Source: Colletes latitarsis (taxonomy: Eukaryota > Arthropoda > Insecta > Hymenoptera > Colletidae). From it: 64,000 nt of DNA. Both the position numbers and the translations under genes were made by a program. The notes under the pieces are model-generated. The model ran no database searches, had not been told where the DNA came from, and saw only the letters and a list, made by a program, of their open reading frames with translations. Every line of letters begins with the position of its first letter. Within the stretch, counting starts at the first letter, position 1. This document shows positions 36,501 to 48,088 of this stretch, piece by piece. The stretch covers positions 16,324,001 through 16,388,000 of the forward strand of contig NW_027488366.1 in assembly GCF_051014445.1 (NCBI RefSeq), given 5' to 3'.

Positions 36501-39500
36501 AGTCCTAACCCAGACCTAACATGCGTTATCCTCTAAAATATTTATCAAGACCAGGTTTAATTGAATGTTTCAGTCTGGTACCACATTACTACGTGATCCA
36601 AACCAGAAAAAACCCAGGATCCGTTCAAGAAGTATGTGAAGAATGCGAATGTATGAGTCTGATCAGTGAAAATCTCAGGCCTTACCTAGACCTAACTTGC
36701 GTTGTCCTCTAAAATATTGATGGAAACCAGGTTTCATTGAATGTTTCAGTGTGGTACCACTTTACTACGTGATCCAATCCAGAAATAGCCCAGGATCTAG
36801 CCATGAAGTATGAGAAATATGCGAAAGTATGAGCCTGATGAGGGCATATCCTAGTCCTAACCCAGACCTAACATGCGTTATCCTCTAATATATTTATCAA
36901 GACCAGGTTTAATTGAATGTTTCAGTCTGGTACCACATTACTACGTGATCCAAACCAGAAAAAACCCAGGATCCGTTCAACAAGTATGTGAAAAACGCAA
37001 AAGTATGAGCCTGATGAGTGAAAATCCCAGACCTAACCTAGACCTAACATGAATTATTCTCTAAAATATTGGTCGAAACCAGGTTTAATTGACTGTTTCA
37101 GTGTGGTCCCACATTACTACGTGATCCAAACCAGAAAAAACGCAGGATCCGTTCAACAAGTATGTGAAGAATGCGAAAGTATGAGTCTGATGAGTGAAAA
37201 TCCCAGGCCTAACCTAGATCTAACATGCGTTATCCTCTAAAATATTGATCGAAACCTGGTATAATCGACTGTTTCAGTTTGGTACCACATTACTATGTGA
37301 TCCAAACCAGAAAATAACCCAGGATCTGTCCAACGAGTATGTGAAGTGTGCGTAAGTATGAGTCTGATGAGGGCAAATCCCAGACCTATCCCAGACCTAA
37401 CTTGCGTTATCCTCTAAAATATTGATCGAAACCTGGTTTAATCGACTGTTTCAGTGTGGAACCACATTACTCCGTGATCCAAACCAGAAAAAACCCAGGA
37501 TCAGTTCAACAAGTATGTGAAAAACGCGAAAGTATGAGCCTGATGAGGGCAAATCCCAGGGCTAACCTAGACCTAACATGCGTTATCCTCTAAAATATTG
37601 ATCCAAACCAGGTTTAATCGACTGTTTCAGTGTGGAACCACATTACTCCGTGATCCACACCAGAAAAAACGCAGGATCAGTTCAACAAGTATGTGAAAAA
37701 CGCGAGAGTATTAGCCTGATGAGGGCAAATCCTAAACGTAACCCAGACCTAACATACGTTATCCTCTAAATATTTATCAAGACCAGGTTTAATTGAATGT
37801 TTCAGCGTGGTACCACATTACTACGTGATACAATCCGAAAATAGCCCAGGATCTAGCCATGAAGTATGAGAAATATGCGAAAGTATGAGCCTGATGAGGG
37901 CAAATCCTAGACCTAACCCAGACCTAACATGCGTTATCCTCTAAAATATTTATCAAGACCAGGTTTAATTGAATGTTTCAGTGTGGTACCACATTACTAT
38001 GTGATCCAAACCAGAAAATAACCCAGGATCTGTTCAACGAGTATGTGTAGTGTGCGAAAGTATGAGTCTCATGAGGGCAAATCCCAGACCTATCCCAGAC
38101 CTAACATCCGTTATCATCTAATATATTTATCAAGACCAGGTTTAATTGACAGTTTTAGTGTGGTACCACATTACAACGTGAGCCAAACCAGAAAAAACCC
38201 AGGATCCGTTCATGAAGTATGTGAAGAATGCGAAAGTATGAGTGTGATGAGTGAAAATCCCAGGCCTGACCTAGACCTAACATGCGTTATCCTCTAAAAT
38301 ATTGAGCGAAACCAGGTTTAATGGACAGTTTCAGTGTGGTACAACACTACTACGGGATCCAAACCAGAAAAAACCCAGGATCTGTTCAACAAGTGTGTGA
38401 AAAACGCGAAAGTATGAGCCTGATGAGGGCAAATCCCAGGGCTAACCTAGACCTAACATGCGTTATCCTCTAAAATATTGATCCAAACCAGGTTTAATGG
38501 ACTGTTTCAGTGTGGTACCACACTACTACGTGATACAAACCAGAAAAAACCCAGGATCTGTTCAACAAGTATGTGAAAAACGCGAAAGTATGAGCCTGAT
38601 GAGGGCGAATCCCAGACCTATGCCAGACCTAACTTGCGTTGTCCTCTAAGATATTGATGGAAACCAGGTTTAATTGACTGTTTCAGTGTTGTACTTCATT
38701 ACTACGTGATCCAAACCAGAAAAAAGCCAGGATCTAGCCATGAAGTATGAGAAATATGCGAAAGTATGAGCCTGATGAGGGCAAATCCTAGACCTAACCC
38801 AGACCTAACATGCGTTATCCTCTAAAATATTTATCAAGACCAGGTTTAATTGATTGTTTCAGTGTGGACCCACATTACTACCTGATCCAAACCAGAAAAA
38901 ACCCAGGATCCGTTCAACAAGTATGTGAAGAATGCGAAAGTATGAGTCTGATGAGTGAAAATCCCAGGCCTGACGTAGACATAACATGCGTTATGCTCTA
39001 AAATATTGAGCGAAACCAGGTTTAATGGACTGATCAGTGTGGTACCACACTACTACGTGATCCAAACCAGAAAAAAGCCAGGATCCGTTCAACAAGTATG
39101 TGAAGTGTGCGAAAGTATGAGCCTGATGAGAGCAAATCCCAGACCTAACCTAGACCTAACATGAATTATTCTCTAAAATATTGGTCGAAACCAGGTTTAA
39201 TTGACTGTTTCAGTGTGGTCCCACATTACTACGTGACCCAAACCAGAAAAAACCCAGGATCCGTTCAACAAGTATGTGAATAATGCGAAAGTATGAGTCT
39301 GATGAGTGAAAAAACCAGGCCTGACCTAGACCTAACATGCGTTATCCTCTAAAATATTGAGCGAAACCAGGTTTAATGGACTGTTTCAGTGTGGTACCAC
39401 ACTACTACGGGATCCAAACCAGAAAAAACCCAGCATCTGTTCAACTAGTATGTGAAAAACACGAAAGTATGAGCCTGATGAGGGCAAATCCCAGACCTAT

Positions 39501-41260
39501 CCCAGACCTAACTTGCGTTATCCTCTAAAATATTTAGCGAAACCACGTTTAATGGACTGTTTCAGTGTGGTACCACACTACTTCGTGATCCAAACCAGAA
39601 AAAACCCAGGATCTGTTCAACAAGTATGTGAAAAACGCGAAACTGTGAGCCTGATGAGGGCAAATCTTAGACCTAACCCAGACCTAAGATGCGTTCTCCT
39701 CTAAAATAATTATCCAGACCAGGTTTCATTGAATGTTTCAGTGTGGTACCACCTTACTACGTGATCCAATCCAGAAATAGCCCAGGATCTAGCCATGAAG
39801 TATGAGAAATATGCGAATGTATGAGCCTGATGAGGGCAAATCCTAGACCTAACCCAGACCTAACATGCGTTATCCTCTAAAATATTGATCGAAACCAGGA
39901 TTAATTGACTGTTTCAGTGTGGTACCACATTACTACGTGATCCAATCCAGAAATAGCCCAGGATCTAGCCATGAAGTATGAGAAATATGCGAAAGTATGA
40001 GTCTGATGAGGTCAAATCCCAGACCAATCCCAGACTTAACTTGCGTTATCCTCAAAAATATTGATCGAAACCAGGTTTAATCGACTGTTTCAGTGTGGAA
40101 ACACATTACTACGTGATCCAAACCAGAAAAAAACCCAGGATCTTGTCATCCAGTATGTGAAGTTTGCGAAAGTATGAGTCTGATGAGGGCTAATCCCAGA
40201 CCTATCCCAGACCTAACCTGCGTTATCCTCTAAAATATTGATCGAAACCAGGTTTAATTGACTGTTTTAGTGTGGTACCACATTACTACGAGATCCAAAC
40301 CAGGAAAAACCCAGGATCTGTTCAACAAGTATGTGAAAAACGCGAAACTGTGAGCCTGATGAGGGCAAATCTTAGACCTAACCCAGACCTAAGATGCGTT
40401 ATCCTCTAAAATATTTATCCAGACCAGGTTTCATTGAATGTTTCAGTGTGGTACCACTTTACTACGTGATCCAATCCAGAAATAGCCCAGGATCTAGCCA
40501 TGAAGTATGAGAAATATGCGAAAGTATGAGCCTGATGAGAGCAAATCCTAGACCTAACCCAGACCTAATATGTGTTATCCTCTAAAATATTTATCAAGAC
40601 CAGGTTTAATTGAATGTTTCAGTCTGGTACCACATTACTACGTGATCCAAACCAGAAAAAACCCAGGACCCGTTCAACAAGTATGTGAAGAATGCGAAAG
40701 TATGAGTCTGATGAGTGAAAATCCCAGGCCTGACCTAGACCTAACATGCGTTATCCTCTAAAATATTGAGCGGAACCAGGTTTAATCGACTGTTTCAGTG
40801 TGGTACCACATTACTATGTGATCCAAACCAGAAAATAATCCAGGATCTGTTCAACGAGTATGTGAAGTGTGCGAAAGTATGAGTCTCATGAGGGCAAATC
40901 CCAGACCTATCCCAGACCTAACATGCGTTATCCTCTAATATATTTATCAAGACCAGGTTTAATTGACAGTTTTAGTGTGGTACCACATTACTACGTGATC
41001 CAAACCAGAAAAAACCCAGGATCCGTTCAACAAGTATGTGAAAAACGCGCAACTGTGAGCCTGATGAGGGCAAATCTTAGACCTAACCCAGACCTAAGAT
41101 GCGTTATCCTCTAAAATATTTATCCAGACCAGGTTTCATTGAATGTTTCAGTGTGGTACCACTTTACTACGTGATCCAATCCAGAAATAGCCCAGGATCT
41201 TGCCATGAAGTATGAGAAATATACGATAGTAAGAGCCTGATGAGGGCAAATCCTAGACCT

Positions 41261-41274
41261 ATCCCAGACCTAAC
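41261..41274. repeat. Target-site duplication, left of insert 3
   Basis: 'atcccagacctaac', the same position of the same monomer variant as in inserts 1 and 2. Confidence 0.92.
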
Positions 41275-41700
41275 TTTTTTTTTTTTTTTTTTTTTTTTTT
41301 GTCGTGGGGAAAATCTTCGAAAGACACCCTCCCACCTCCTTGGGGAGAGGTGGGAGGGGTGTGTGGGATTCCCCACGCCCGTACAACGACAGGCGCGGGA
41401 CCTACCCACTAAAAACCCCACGGTGACCCATCGGCACGCTTTGGGAGGATACCGGGAATCGCTCGAAGCATTCTTCCGGTATCCTCCCCGTGCCCGCGCT
41501 TTCGCACCCATCCCCCGGGGGGACAATCGGTCCCCCCAGTAGTCACACTGCCTCATAGCGGCGGGACGGGGCCACTCCATCCAGCCGCTATCCGTCCCGG
41601 GGCCGCGTTTAGTGGCGGCTGCGAGCCCGAACTCGCAACCGCCCGCGACCCCGTTTCCACCCCTCGGCGGCCGGGCGTTCATGGCCGCACCAGACCGCCG
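41275..41700 (-). mobile_element. Insert 3: diverged retroelement copy
   Basis: This copy is 426 bp with 26 T at 41275-41300. It differs from inserts 1 and 2 at about ten places, for example 'gacaccctccc', 'ccccacgccc', 'gacccatcgg', 'tttcgcaccc', 'cagtagtcac', 'tccagccgct' and 'gagcccgaac'. It keeps what looks like the fullest hairpin A (arms 41324-41338 and 41347-41362). Several of its private changes break hairpins B and E, so they look like neutral decay. The minus-strand open frame is longer here (171 codons) only because the satellite flank happens to be open. Confidence 0.88.
41324..41362. other. Hairpin A in insert 3, longest form
   Basis: The left arm 'acaccctcccacctc' (41324-41338) pairs with 'gaggtgggaggggtgt' (41347-41362). 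That is 15 pairs with one extra G, around the loop 'cttgggga'. Inserts 1 and 2 have a shorter stem. Confidence 0.8.
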
Positions 41701-41714
41701 ATCCCAGACCTAAC
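41701..41714. repeat. Target-site duplication, right of insert 3
   Basis: Second copy of 'atcccagacctaac', followed by 'ttgcgttatcc' and the 'cagcgtgg' / 'atacaatgcag' right-flank signature. Confidence 0.92.
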
Positions 41715-42067
41715 TTGCGTTATCCTCTAAAATATTGATCGAAACCAGGTTTAATTGACTGTTTCAGCGTGGTACCACATTACTACGTGATACAATGCAG
41801 AAACAGCCCAGGATCTAGCCATCAAGTATGAGAAATATGCGAAAGTATGAGCCTGATGAGGGCAAATCCTAGACCTAACCCAGACCTAACATGCGTTATC
41901 CTCTAAAATATTCATCAAGACCAGGTTTAATTGAATGTTTCAGTGTGGTACCACATTACTATGTGATCCAAACCAGATAATAACCCAGGATCTGTTCAAC
42001 GAGTATGTGAAGTGTGCGAAAGTATGAGTCTCATGAGGGCAAATCCCAGGCCTATCCCAGACCTAAC

Positions 42068-42947
42068 ATGCGTTATCCTCTAATATATTTATCAAGATCA
42101 GGTTTAATTGACAGTTTTAGTGTGGTACCACATTACTACGTGAGCCAAACCAGAAAAAAGCCAGGATCCGTTCAACAAGTATGTGAAGAATGCGAAAGTA
42201 TGAGTGTGATGAGTGAAAATCCCAGGTCTGACCTAGACCTAACATGCGTTATCCTCTAAAATATTGAGCGAAACCAGGTTTAATGGACTGTTTCAGTGTG
42301 GTACCACACTACTGCGGGATCCAAACCAGAGAAAACCCAGGATCTGTTCAACAAGTATGTGAAAAACGCGAAAGTATGAGCCTGATGAGAGCAAATCCCA
42401 GACCTATCCCAGACCTAACTTGCGTTGTCCTCTAAAATATTGATGGAAACCAGGTTTAATTGACTGTTTCAGTGTTGTACTTCATTACTACGTGATGCAA
42501 TCCAGAAAAAGCCCAGGATCTAGCCATCAAGTATGAGAAATATGCGAAAGAATGAGCCTGATGAGAGCAAATCCCAGACCTAACCTAGACCTAACATGAA
42601 TTATTCTCTAAAATATTGGTCGAAACCAGGTTTAATTGACTGTTTCAGTGTGGAACCACATTACTACGTGATCCAAACCAGAAAAAACCCAGGATCAGTT
42701 CAACAAGTATGTGAAGAATGCGAAAGTATGAGTCTGATGAGTGAAAATCCCAGGCCTAACCTAGACCTAACATGCGTTGTCCTCAAAAATATTGATCGAA
42801 ACCTGGTTTAATCGACTGTTTCAGTGTGGTACCACATTACTATGTGATCCAAACCAGAAAGGACCCAGGATCCGTTCAACAAGTATGTGAAGAATGCGAA
42901 TGTATGAGTCTGATCAGTGAAAATCTCAGGCCTTACCTAGATCTAAC
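42068..42947 (+). repeat. Five-monomer order A'-E-G-N-B'
   Basis: Five consecutive 176-bp monomers start at 42068 (A', 'taatatattt' and 'gacagtttta'), 42244 (E), 42420 (G), 42596 (N, 'gaattattctctaaaatattggtcg' split across the start) and 42772 (B', 'cctcaaaaatatt' and 'aacctgg'). The total is exactly 880 bp. The same succession occurs at 21903-22782, and its E-G-N-B' part starts at 44886. A version with an extra G monomer starts at 1832. Copies are not regularly spaced, so this is a loose higher-order unit. How common it is across the array would need alignment of all monomers. Confidence 0.75.
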
Positions 42948-44357
42948 TTGCGTTGTCCTCTAAAATATTGATGGAAACCAGGTTTCATTGACGGTTTCAG
43001 TGTGGTACTACGTTACTACGTGATGCAATCCAGAAAAAGCCCAGGATCTAGCCATCAAGTATGAGACATATGCGAAAGAATGAGCCTGATGAGGGCAAAT
43101 CCTAGACCTAACCCAGGCCTAACATGCGTTATCCTCTAAAATATTTATCAAGACCAGGTTTAATTGAATGTTTCAGTGTGGTACCACATTACTATGTGAT
43201 CCAAACCAGAAAATAACGCAGGATCTGTTCAACGAGTATGTGAAGTGTGCGAAAGTATGAGCCTGATGAGGGCAAATCCCAGACCTATCCCAGACCTAAC
43301 ATGCGTTATCCTCTAAAATATTTATCAAGACCAGGTTTAGTTGATTGTTTCAGTGTGGACCCACATAACTACGTGATCCAAACCAGAAAAAACCCAGGAT
43401 CCGTTCAACAAGTATGTGAAGAATGCGAAAGTATGAGTCTGATGAGTGAAAAAACCAGGCCTGACCTAGACCTAACATGCGTTATCCTCTAAAATATTGA
43501 GCGAAACCAGGTTTAATGGACTGTTTCAGTGTGGTACCACACTACTACGGGATCCAAACCAGAAAAAGCCCAGGATCTGTTGATCAAGTATGTGAAAAAC
43601 GCGACACTACGAGCCTGATGTGGGCAAATCCCAGACCTATCCCAGACCTGACTTGCGTTGTCCTCTAAAATATTGATGGAAACCAGGTTTAATTGACTGC
43701 TTAAGTGTTGTACTTCATTACTACGTGATGCAATCCAGAAAAAGCTCAGGATCTAGCCATCAAGTATGAGACATATGCGAAAGAATGAGCCTGATGAGAG
43801 CAAATCCCAGACCTAACCTAGACCTAACATGTGTTATCCTCTGAAATATTGAACGAAACCAGGTTTAATGGACGGTTTCAGTGTGGTACCACACTACTTC
43901 GTGATCCAAACCAGAAAAAACCCAGGATCTGTTCAACAAGTATGTGAAAAACGCGAAACTGTGAGCCTGATGAGGGCAAATCTTAGACCTATCCCAGACC
44001 TAAGATGCGTTGTCCTCTAAAATGTTTATCCAGACCAGGTTTCATTGAATGTTTCAGTGTGGAACCACTTTACTACGTGATCCAATCCAGAAATAGCCCA
44101 GGATCTAGCCATGAAGTATGAGAAATATGCGAAAGTATGAGTCTGATGAGGTCATATCCCAGACCAATCCCAGACTTAACTTGCGTTTTCCTCTAAAATA
44201 TTTATCAAGACCAGGTTTAATTGAATATTTCAGTGTGGTACCACATTACTATGTGATCCAAACCAGAAAATAACGCAGGATCTGTTCAACGAGTATGTGA
44301 AGTGTGCGAAAGTATGAGCCTGATGAGGGCAAATCCCAGACCTATCCCAGACCTAAC

Positions 44358-45780
44358 ATGCGTTATCCTCTAAAATATTTATCAAGACCAGGTTTAATTG
44401 ATTGTTTCAGTGTGGAGCCACATTACTACGTGATCCAAACCAGAAAAAACCCAGGATCCGTTCAACAAGTATGTGAAGAATGCGAAAGTATGAGTCTGAT
44501 GAGTGAAAATCCCAGGCCTGACCTAGACCTAACGTGCGTTATCCTCTAAAATATTGAGCGAAACCAGGATTAATGGACTGTTTCAGTGTGGTACCACACT
44601 ACTACGTGATTCAAACCTGAAAAAACCCAGGATCCGTTCAACAAGTATGTGAAGTGTGCGAAAGTATGAGCCTGATGAGAGCAAATCCCAGACCTAACCT
44701 AGACCTAACATGAATTATTCTCTAAAATATTGGTCGAAACCAGGTTTAATTGACTGTTTCAGTGTGGTCCCACATTACTACGTGACCCAAACCAGAAAAA
44801 ACCCAGGATCCGTTCAACAAGTATGTGAAGAATGCGAAAGTATGAGTCTGATGAGTGAAAAAACCAGACCTGTCCAAGACCAAACATGCGTTATCCTCTA
44901 AAATATTGAGCGAAACCAGGTTTAATGGACTGTTTCAGTGTGGTACCACACTACTGCGGGATCCAAACCAGAGAAAACCCAGGATCTGTTCAACAAGTAT
45001 GTGAAAAACGCGAAAGTATGAGCCTGATGAGAGCAAATCCCAGACCTATCCCAGACCTAACTTGCGTTGTCCTCTAAAATATTGATGGAAACCAGGTTTA
45101 ATTGACTGTTTCAGTGTTGTACTTCATTACTACGTGATGCAATCCAGAAAAAGCCCAGGATCTAGCCATCAAGTATGAGAAATATGCGAAAGTATGAGCC
45201 TGATGAGAGCAAATCCCAGACCTAACCTAGACCTAACATGAATTATTCTCTAAAATATTGGTCGAAACCAGGTTTAATTGACTGTTTCAGTGTGGAACCA
45301 CATTACTGCGTGATCCAAACCAGAAAAAACCCAGGATCAGTTCAACAAGTATGTGAAGAATGCGAAAGTATGAGTCTGATGAGTGAAAATCCCAGGCCTA
45401 ACCTAGACCTAACATGCGTTGTCCTCAAAAATATTGATCGAAACCTGGTTTAATCGACTGTTTCAGTGTGGTACCACATTACTATGTGATCCAAACCAGA
45501 AAGGACCCAGGATCCGTTCAACAAGTATGTGAAGAATGCGAATGTATGAGTCTGATCAGTGAAAATCTCAAGCCTTACCTAGATCTAACTTGCGTTGTCC
45601 TCTAAAATATTGATGGAAACCAGGTTTCATTGACTGTTTCAGTGTGGTACTACGTTACTGCGTGATGCAATCCAGAAAAAGCCCAGGATCTAACCATCAA
45701 GTATGAGACATATGCGAAAGAATGAGCCTGATGAGAGCAAATCCCAGACCTAACCTAGACCTAACATGTGTTATCCTCTA
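44358..45780 (+). repeat. Eight-monomer segment, copy 1 of a 2112-bp step
   Basis: This matches 46470-47892 at an offset of exactly 2112 (12 monomers). Shared private variants are 'tggagccac', 'aacctgaaaa', 'tgtccaagaccaaac', 'ccagagaaaac' and 'attactgcgtg'. Confidence 0.82.
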
Positions 45781-46469
45781 AAATATTGAGCGAAACCAGG
45801 TTTAATGGACGGTTTCAGTGTGGTACCACACTACTTCGTGATCCAAACCAGAAAAAACCCAGGATCTGTTCAACAAGTATGTGAAAAACGCGAAACTGTG
45901 AGCCTGATGAGGGCAAATCCCAGACCTATCCCAGACCTAACATGCGTTATCCTCTAAAATATTTATCAAGACCAGGTTTAGTTGATTGTTTCAGTGTGGA
46001 CCCACATAGCTACGTGATCCAAACCAGAAAAAACCCAGGATCCGTTCAACAAGTATGTGAAGAATGCGAAAGTATGAGTCTGATGAGTGAAAAAACCAGG
46101 CCTGACCTAGACCTAACATGCGTTATCCTCTAAAATATTGAGCGAAACCAGGTTTAATGGACTGTTTCAGTGTGGTACCACACTACTACGGGATCCAAAC
46201 CAGAAAAAACCCAGGATCTGTTGATCAAGTATGTGAAAAACGCGACACTATGAGCCTGATGTGGGCAAATCCCAGACCTATCCCAGACCTAACTTGCGTT
46301 GTCCTCTAAAATATTGATGGAAACCAGGTTTAATTGACTGTTTAAGTGTTGTACTTCATTACTACGTGATGCAATCCAGAAAAAGCTCAGGATCTAGCCA
46401 TCAAGTATGAGAAATATGCGAAAGTATGAGCCTGATGAGAGCAAATCCCAGACCTAACCTAGACCTAAC

Positions 46470-47892
46470 ATGAATTATTCTCTAAAATATTTATCAAGAC
46501 CAGGTTTAATTGATTGTTTCAGTGTGGAGCCACATTACTACGTGATCCAAACCAGAAAAAACCCAGGATCCGTTCAACAAGTATGTGAAGAATGCGAAAG
46601 TATGAGTCTGATGAGTGAAAATCCCAGGCCTGACCTAGACCTAACGTGCGTTATCCTCTAAAATATTGAGCGAAACCAGGATTAATGGACTGTTTCAGTG
46701 TGGTACCACACTACTACGTGATTCAAACCTGAAAAAACCCAGGATCCGTTCAACAAGTATGTGAAGTGTGCGAAAGTATGAGCCTGATGAGAGCAAATCC
46801 CAGACCTAACCTAGACCTAACATGAATTATTCTCTAAAATATTGGTCGAAACCAGGTTTAATTGACTGTTTCAGTGTGGTCCCACATTACTACGTGACCC
46901 AAACCAGAAAAAACCCAGGATCCGTTCAACAAGTATGTGAAGAATGCGAAAGTATGAGTCTGATGAGTGAAAAAACCAGACCTGTCCAAGACCAAACATG
47001 CGTTATCCTCTAAAATATTGAGCGAAACCAGGTTTAATGGACTGTTTCAGTGTGGTACCACACTACTGCGGGATCCAAACCAGAGAAAACCCAGGATCTG
47101 TTCAACAAGTATGTGAAAAACGCGAAAGTATGAGCCTGATGAGAGCAAATCCCAGACCTATCCCAGACCTAACTTGCGTTGTCCTCTAAAATATTGATGG
47201 AAACCAGGTTTAATTGACTGTTTCAGTGTTGTACTTCATTACTACGTGATGCAATCCAGAAAAAGCCCAGGATCTAGCCATCAAGTATGAGAAATATGCG
47301 AAAGTATGAGCCTGATGAGAGCAAATCCCAGACCTAACCTAGACCTAACATGAATTATTCTCTAAAATATTGGTCGAAACCAGGTTTAATTGACTGTTTC
47401 AGTGTGGAACCACATTACTGCGTGATCCAAACCAGAAAAAACCCAGGATCAGTTCAACAAGTATGTGAAGAATGCGAAAGTATGAGTCTGATGAGTGAAA
47501 ATCCCAGGCCTAACCTAGACCTAACATGCGTTGTCCTCAAAAATATTGATCGAAACCTGGTTTAATCGACTGTTTCAGTGTGGTACCACATTACTATGTG
47601 ATCCAAACCAGAAAGGACCCAGGATCCGTTCAACAAGTATGTGAAGAATGCGAATGTATGAGTCTGATCAGTGAAAATCTCAAGCCTTACCTAGATCTAA
47701 CTTGCGTTGTCCTCTAAAATATTGATGGAAACCAGGTTTCATTGACTGTTTCAGTGTGGTACTACGTTACTGCGTGATGCAATCCAGAAAAAGCCCAGGA
47801 TCTAACCATCAAGTATGAGACATATGCGAAAGAATGAGCCTGATGAGAGCAAATCCCAGACCTAACCTAGACCTAACATGTGTTATCCTCTA
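46470..47892 (+). repeat. Eight-monomer segment, copy 2
   Basis: Partner of 44358-45780. A related, slightly more diverged version begins near 49287 (offset 4929 from copy 1). Confidence 0.82.
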
Positions 47893-47912
47893 AAATATTG
47901 AGCGAAACCAGG
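47737..47912 (+). repeat. Fresh single-monomer tandem duplication, copy 1
   Basis: One 176-bp monomer is repeated at once at 47913-48088. It carries the same private variants ('tactgcgtg', 'ctaaccatcaag', 'gagacatatgcg', 'acatgtgtt'). Confidence 0.88.
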
Positions 47913-48088
47913 TTTCATTGACTGTTTCAGTGTGGTACTACGTTACTGCGTGATGCAATCCAGAAAAAGCCCAGGATCTAACCATCAAGTATGAGACATA
48001 TGCGAAAGAATGAGCCTGATGAGAGCAAATCCCAGACCTAACCTAGACCTAACATGTGTTATCCTCTAAAATATTGAGCGAAACCAGG
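47913..48088 (+). repeat. Fresh single-monomer tandem duplication, copy 2
   Basis: The junction makes a hybrid monomer: an E-type head ('gagcgaaacc') joined to a 'tttcattgactg' body at the shared AAACCAGGTTT (47905-47915). Confidence 0.88.

Larger units (their letters stand above)
15200..41274 (+). repeat. 176-bp satellite array, block 3
   Basis: At 26 kb this is the longest uninterrupted run of monomers. It holds most of the nested duplications (20.3-28.0, 27.7-29.8 and 30.4-33.9 kb) and the unfilled insertion sites at 23.1, 27.7 and 33.5 kb. Small indels that disturb the 176-bp phase are seen near 37768 ('ctctaaatattt', one A lost) and 39031 ('ggactgatcag', two bases lost). No other sequence class is seen. 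Confidence 0.97.
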
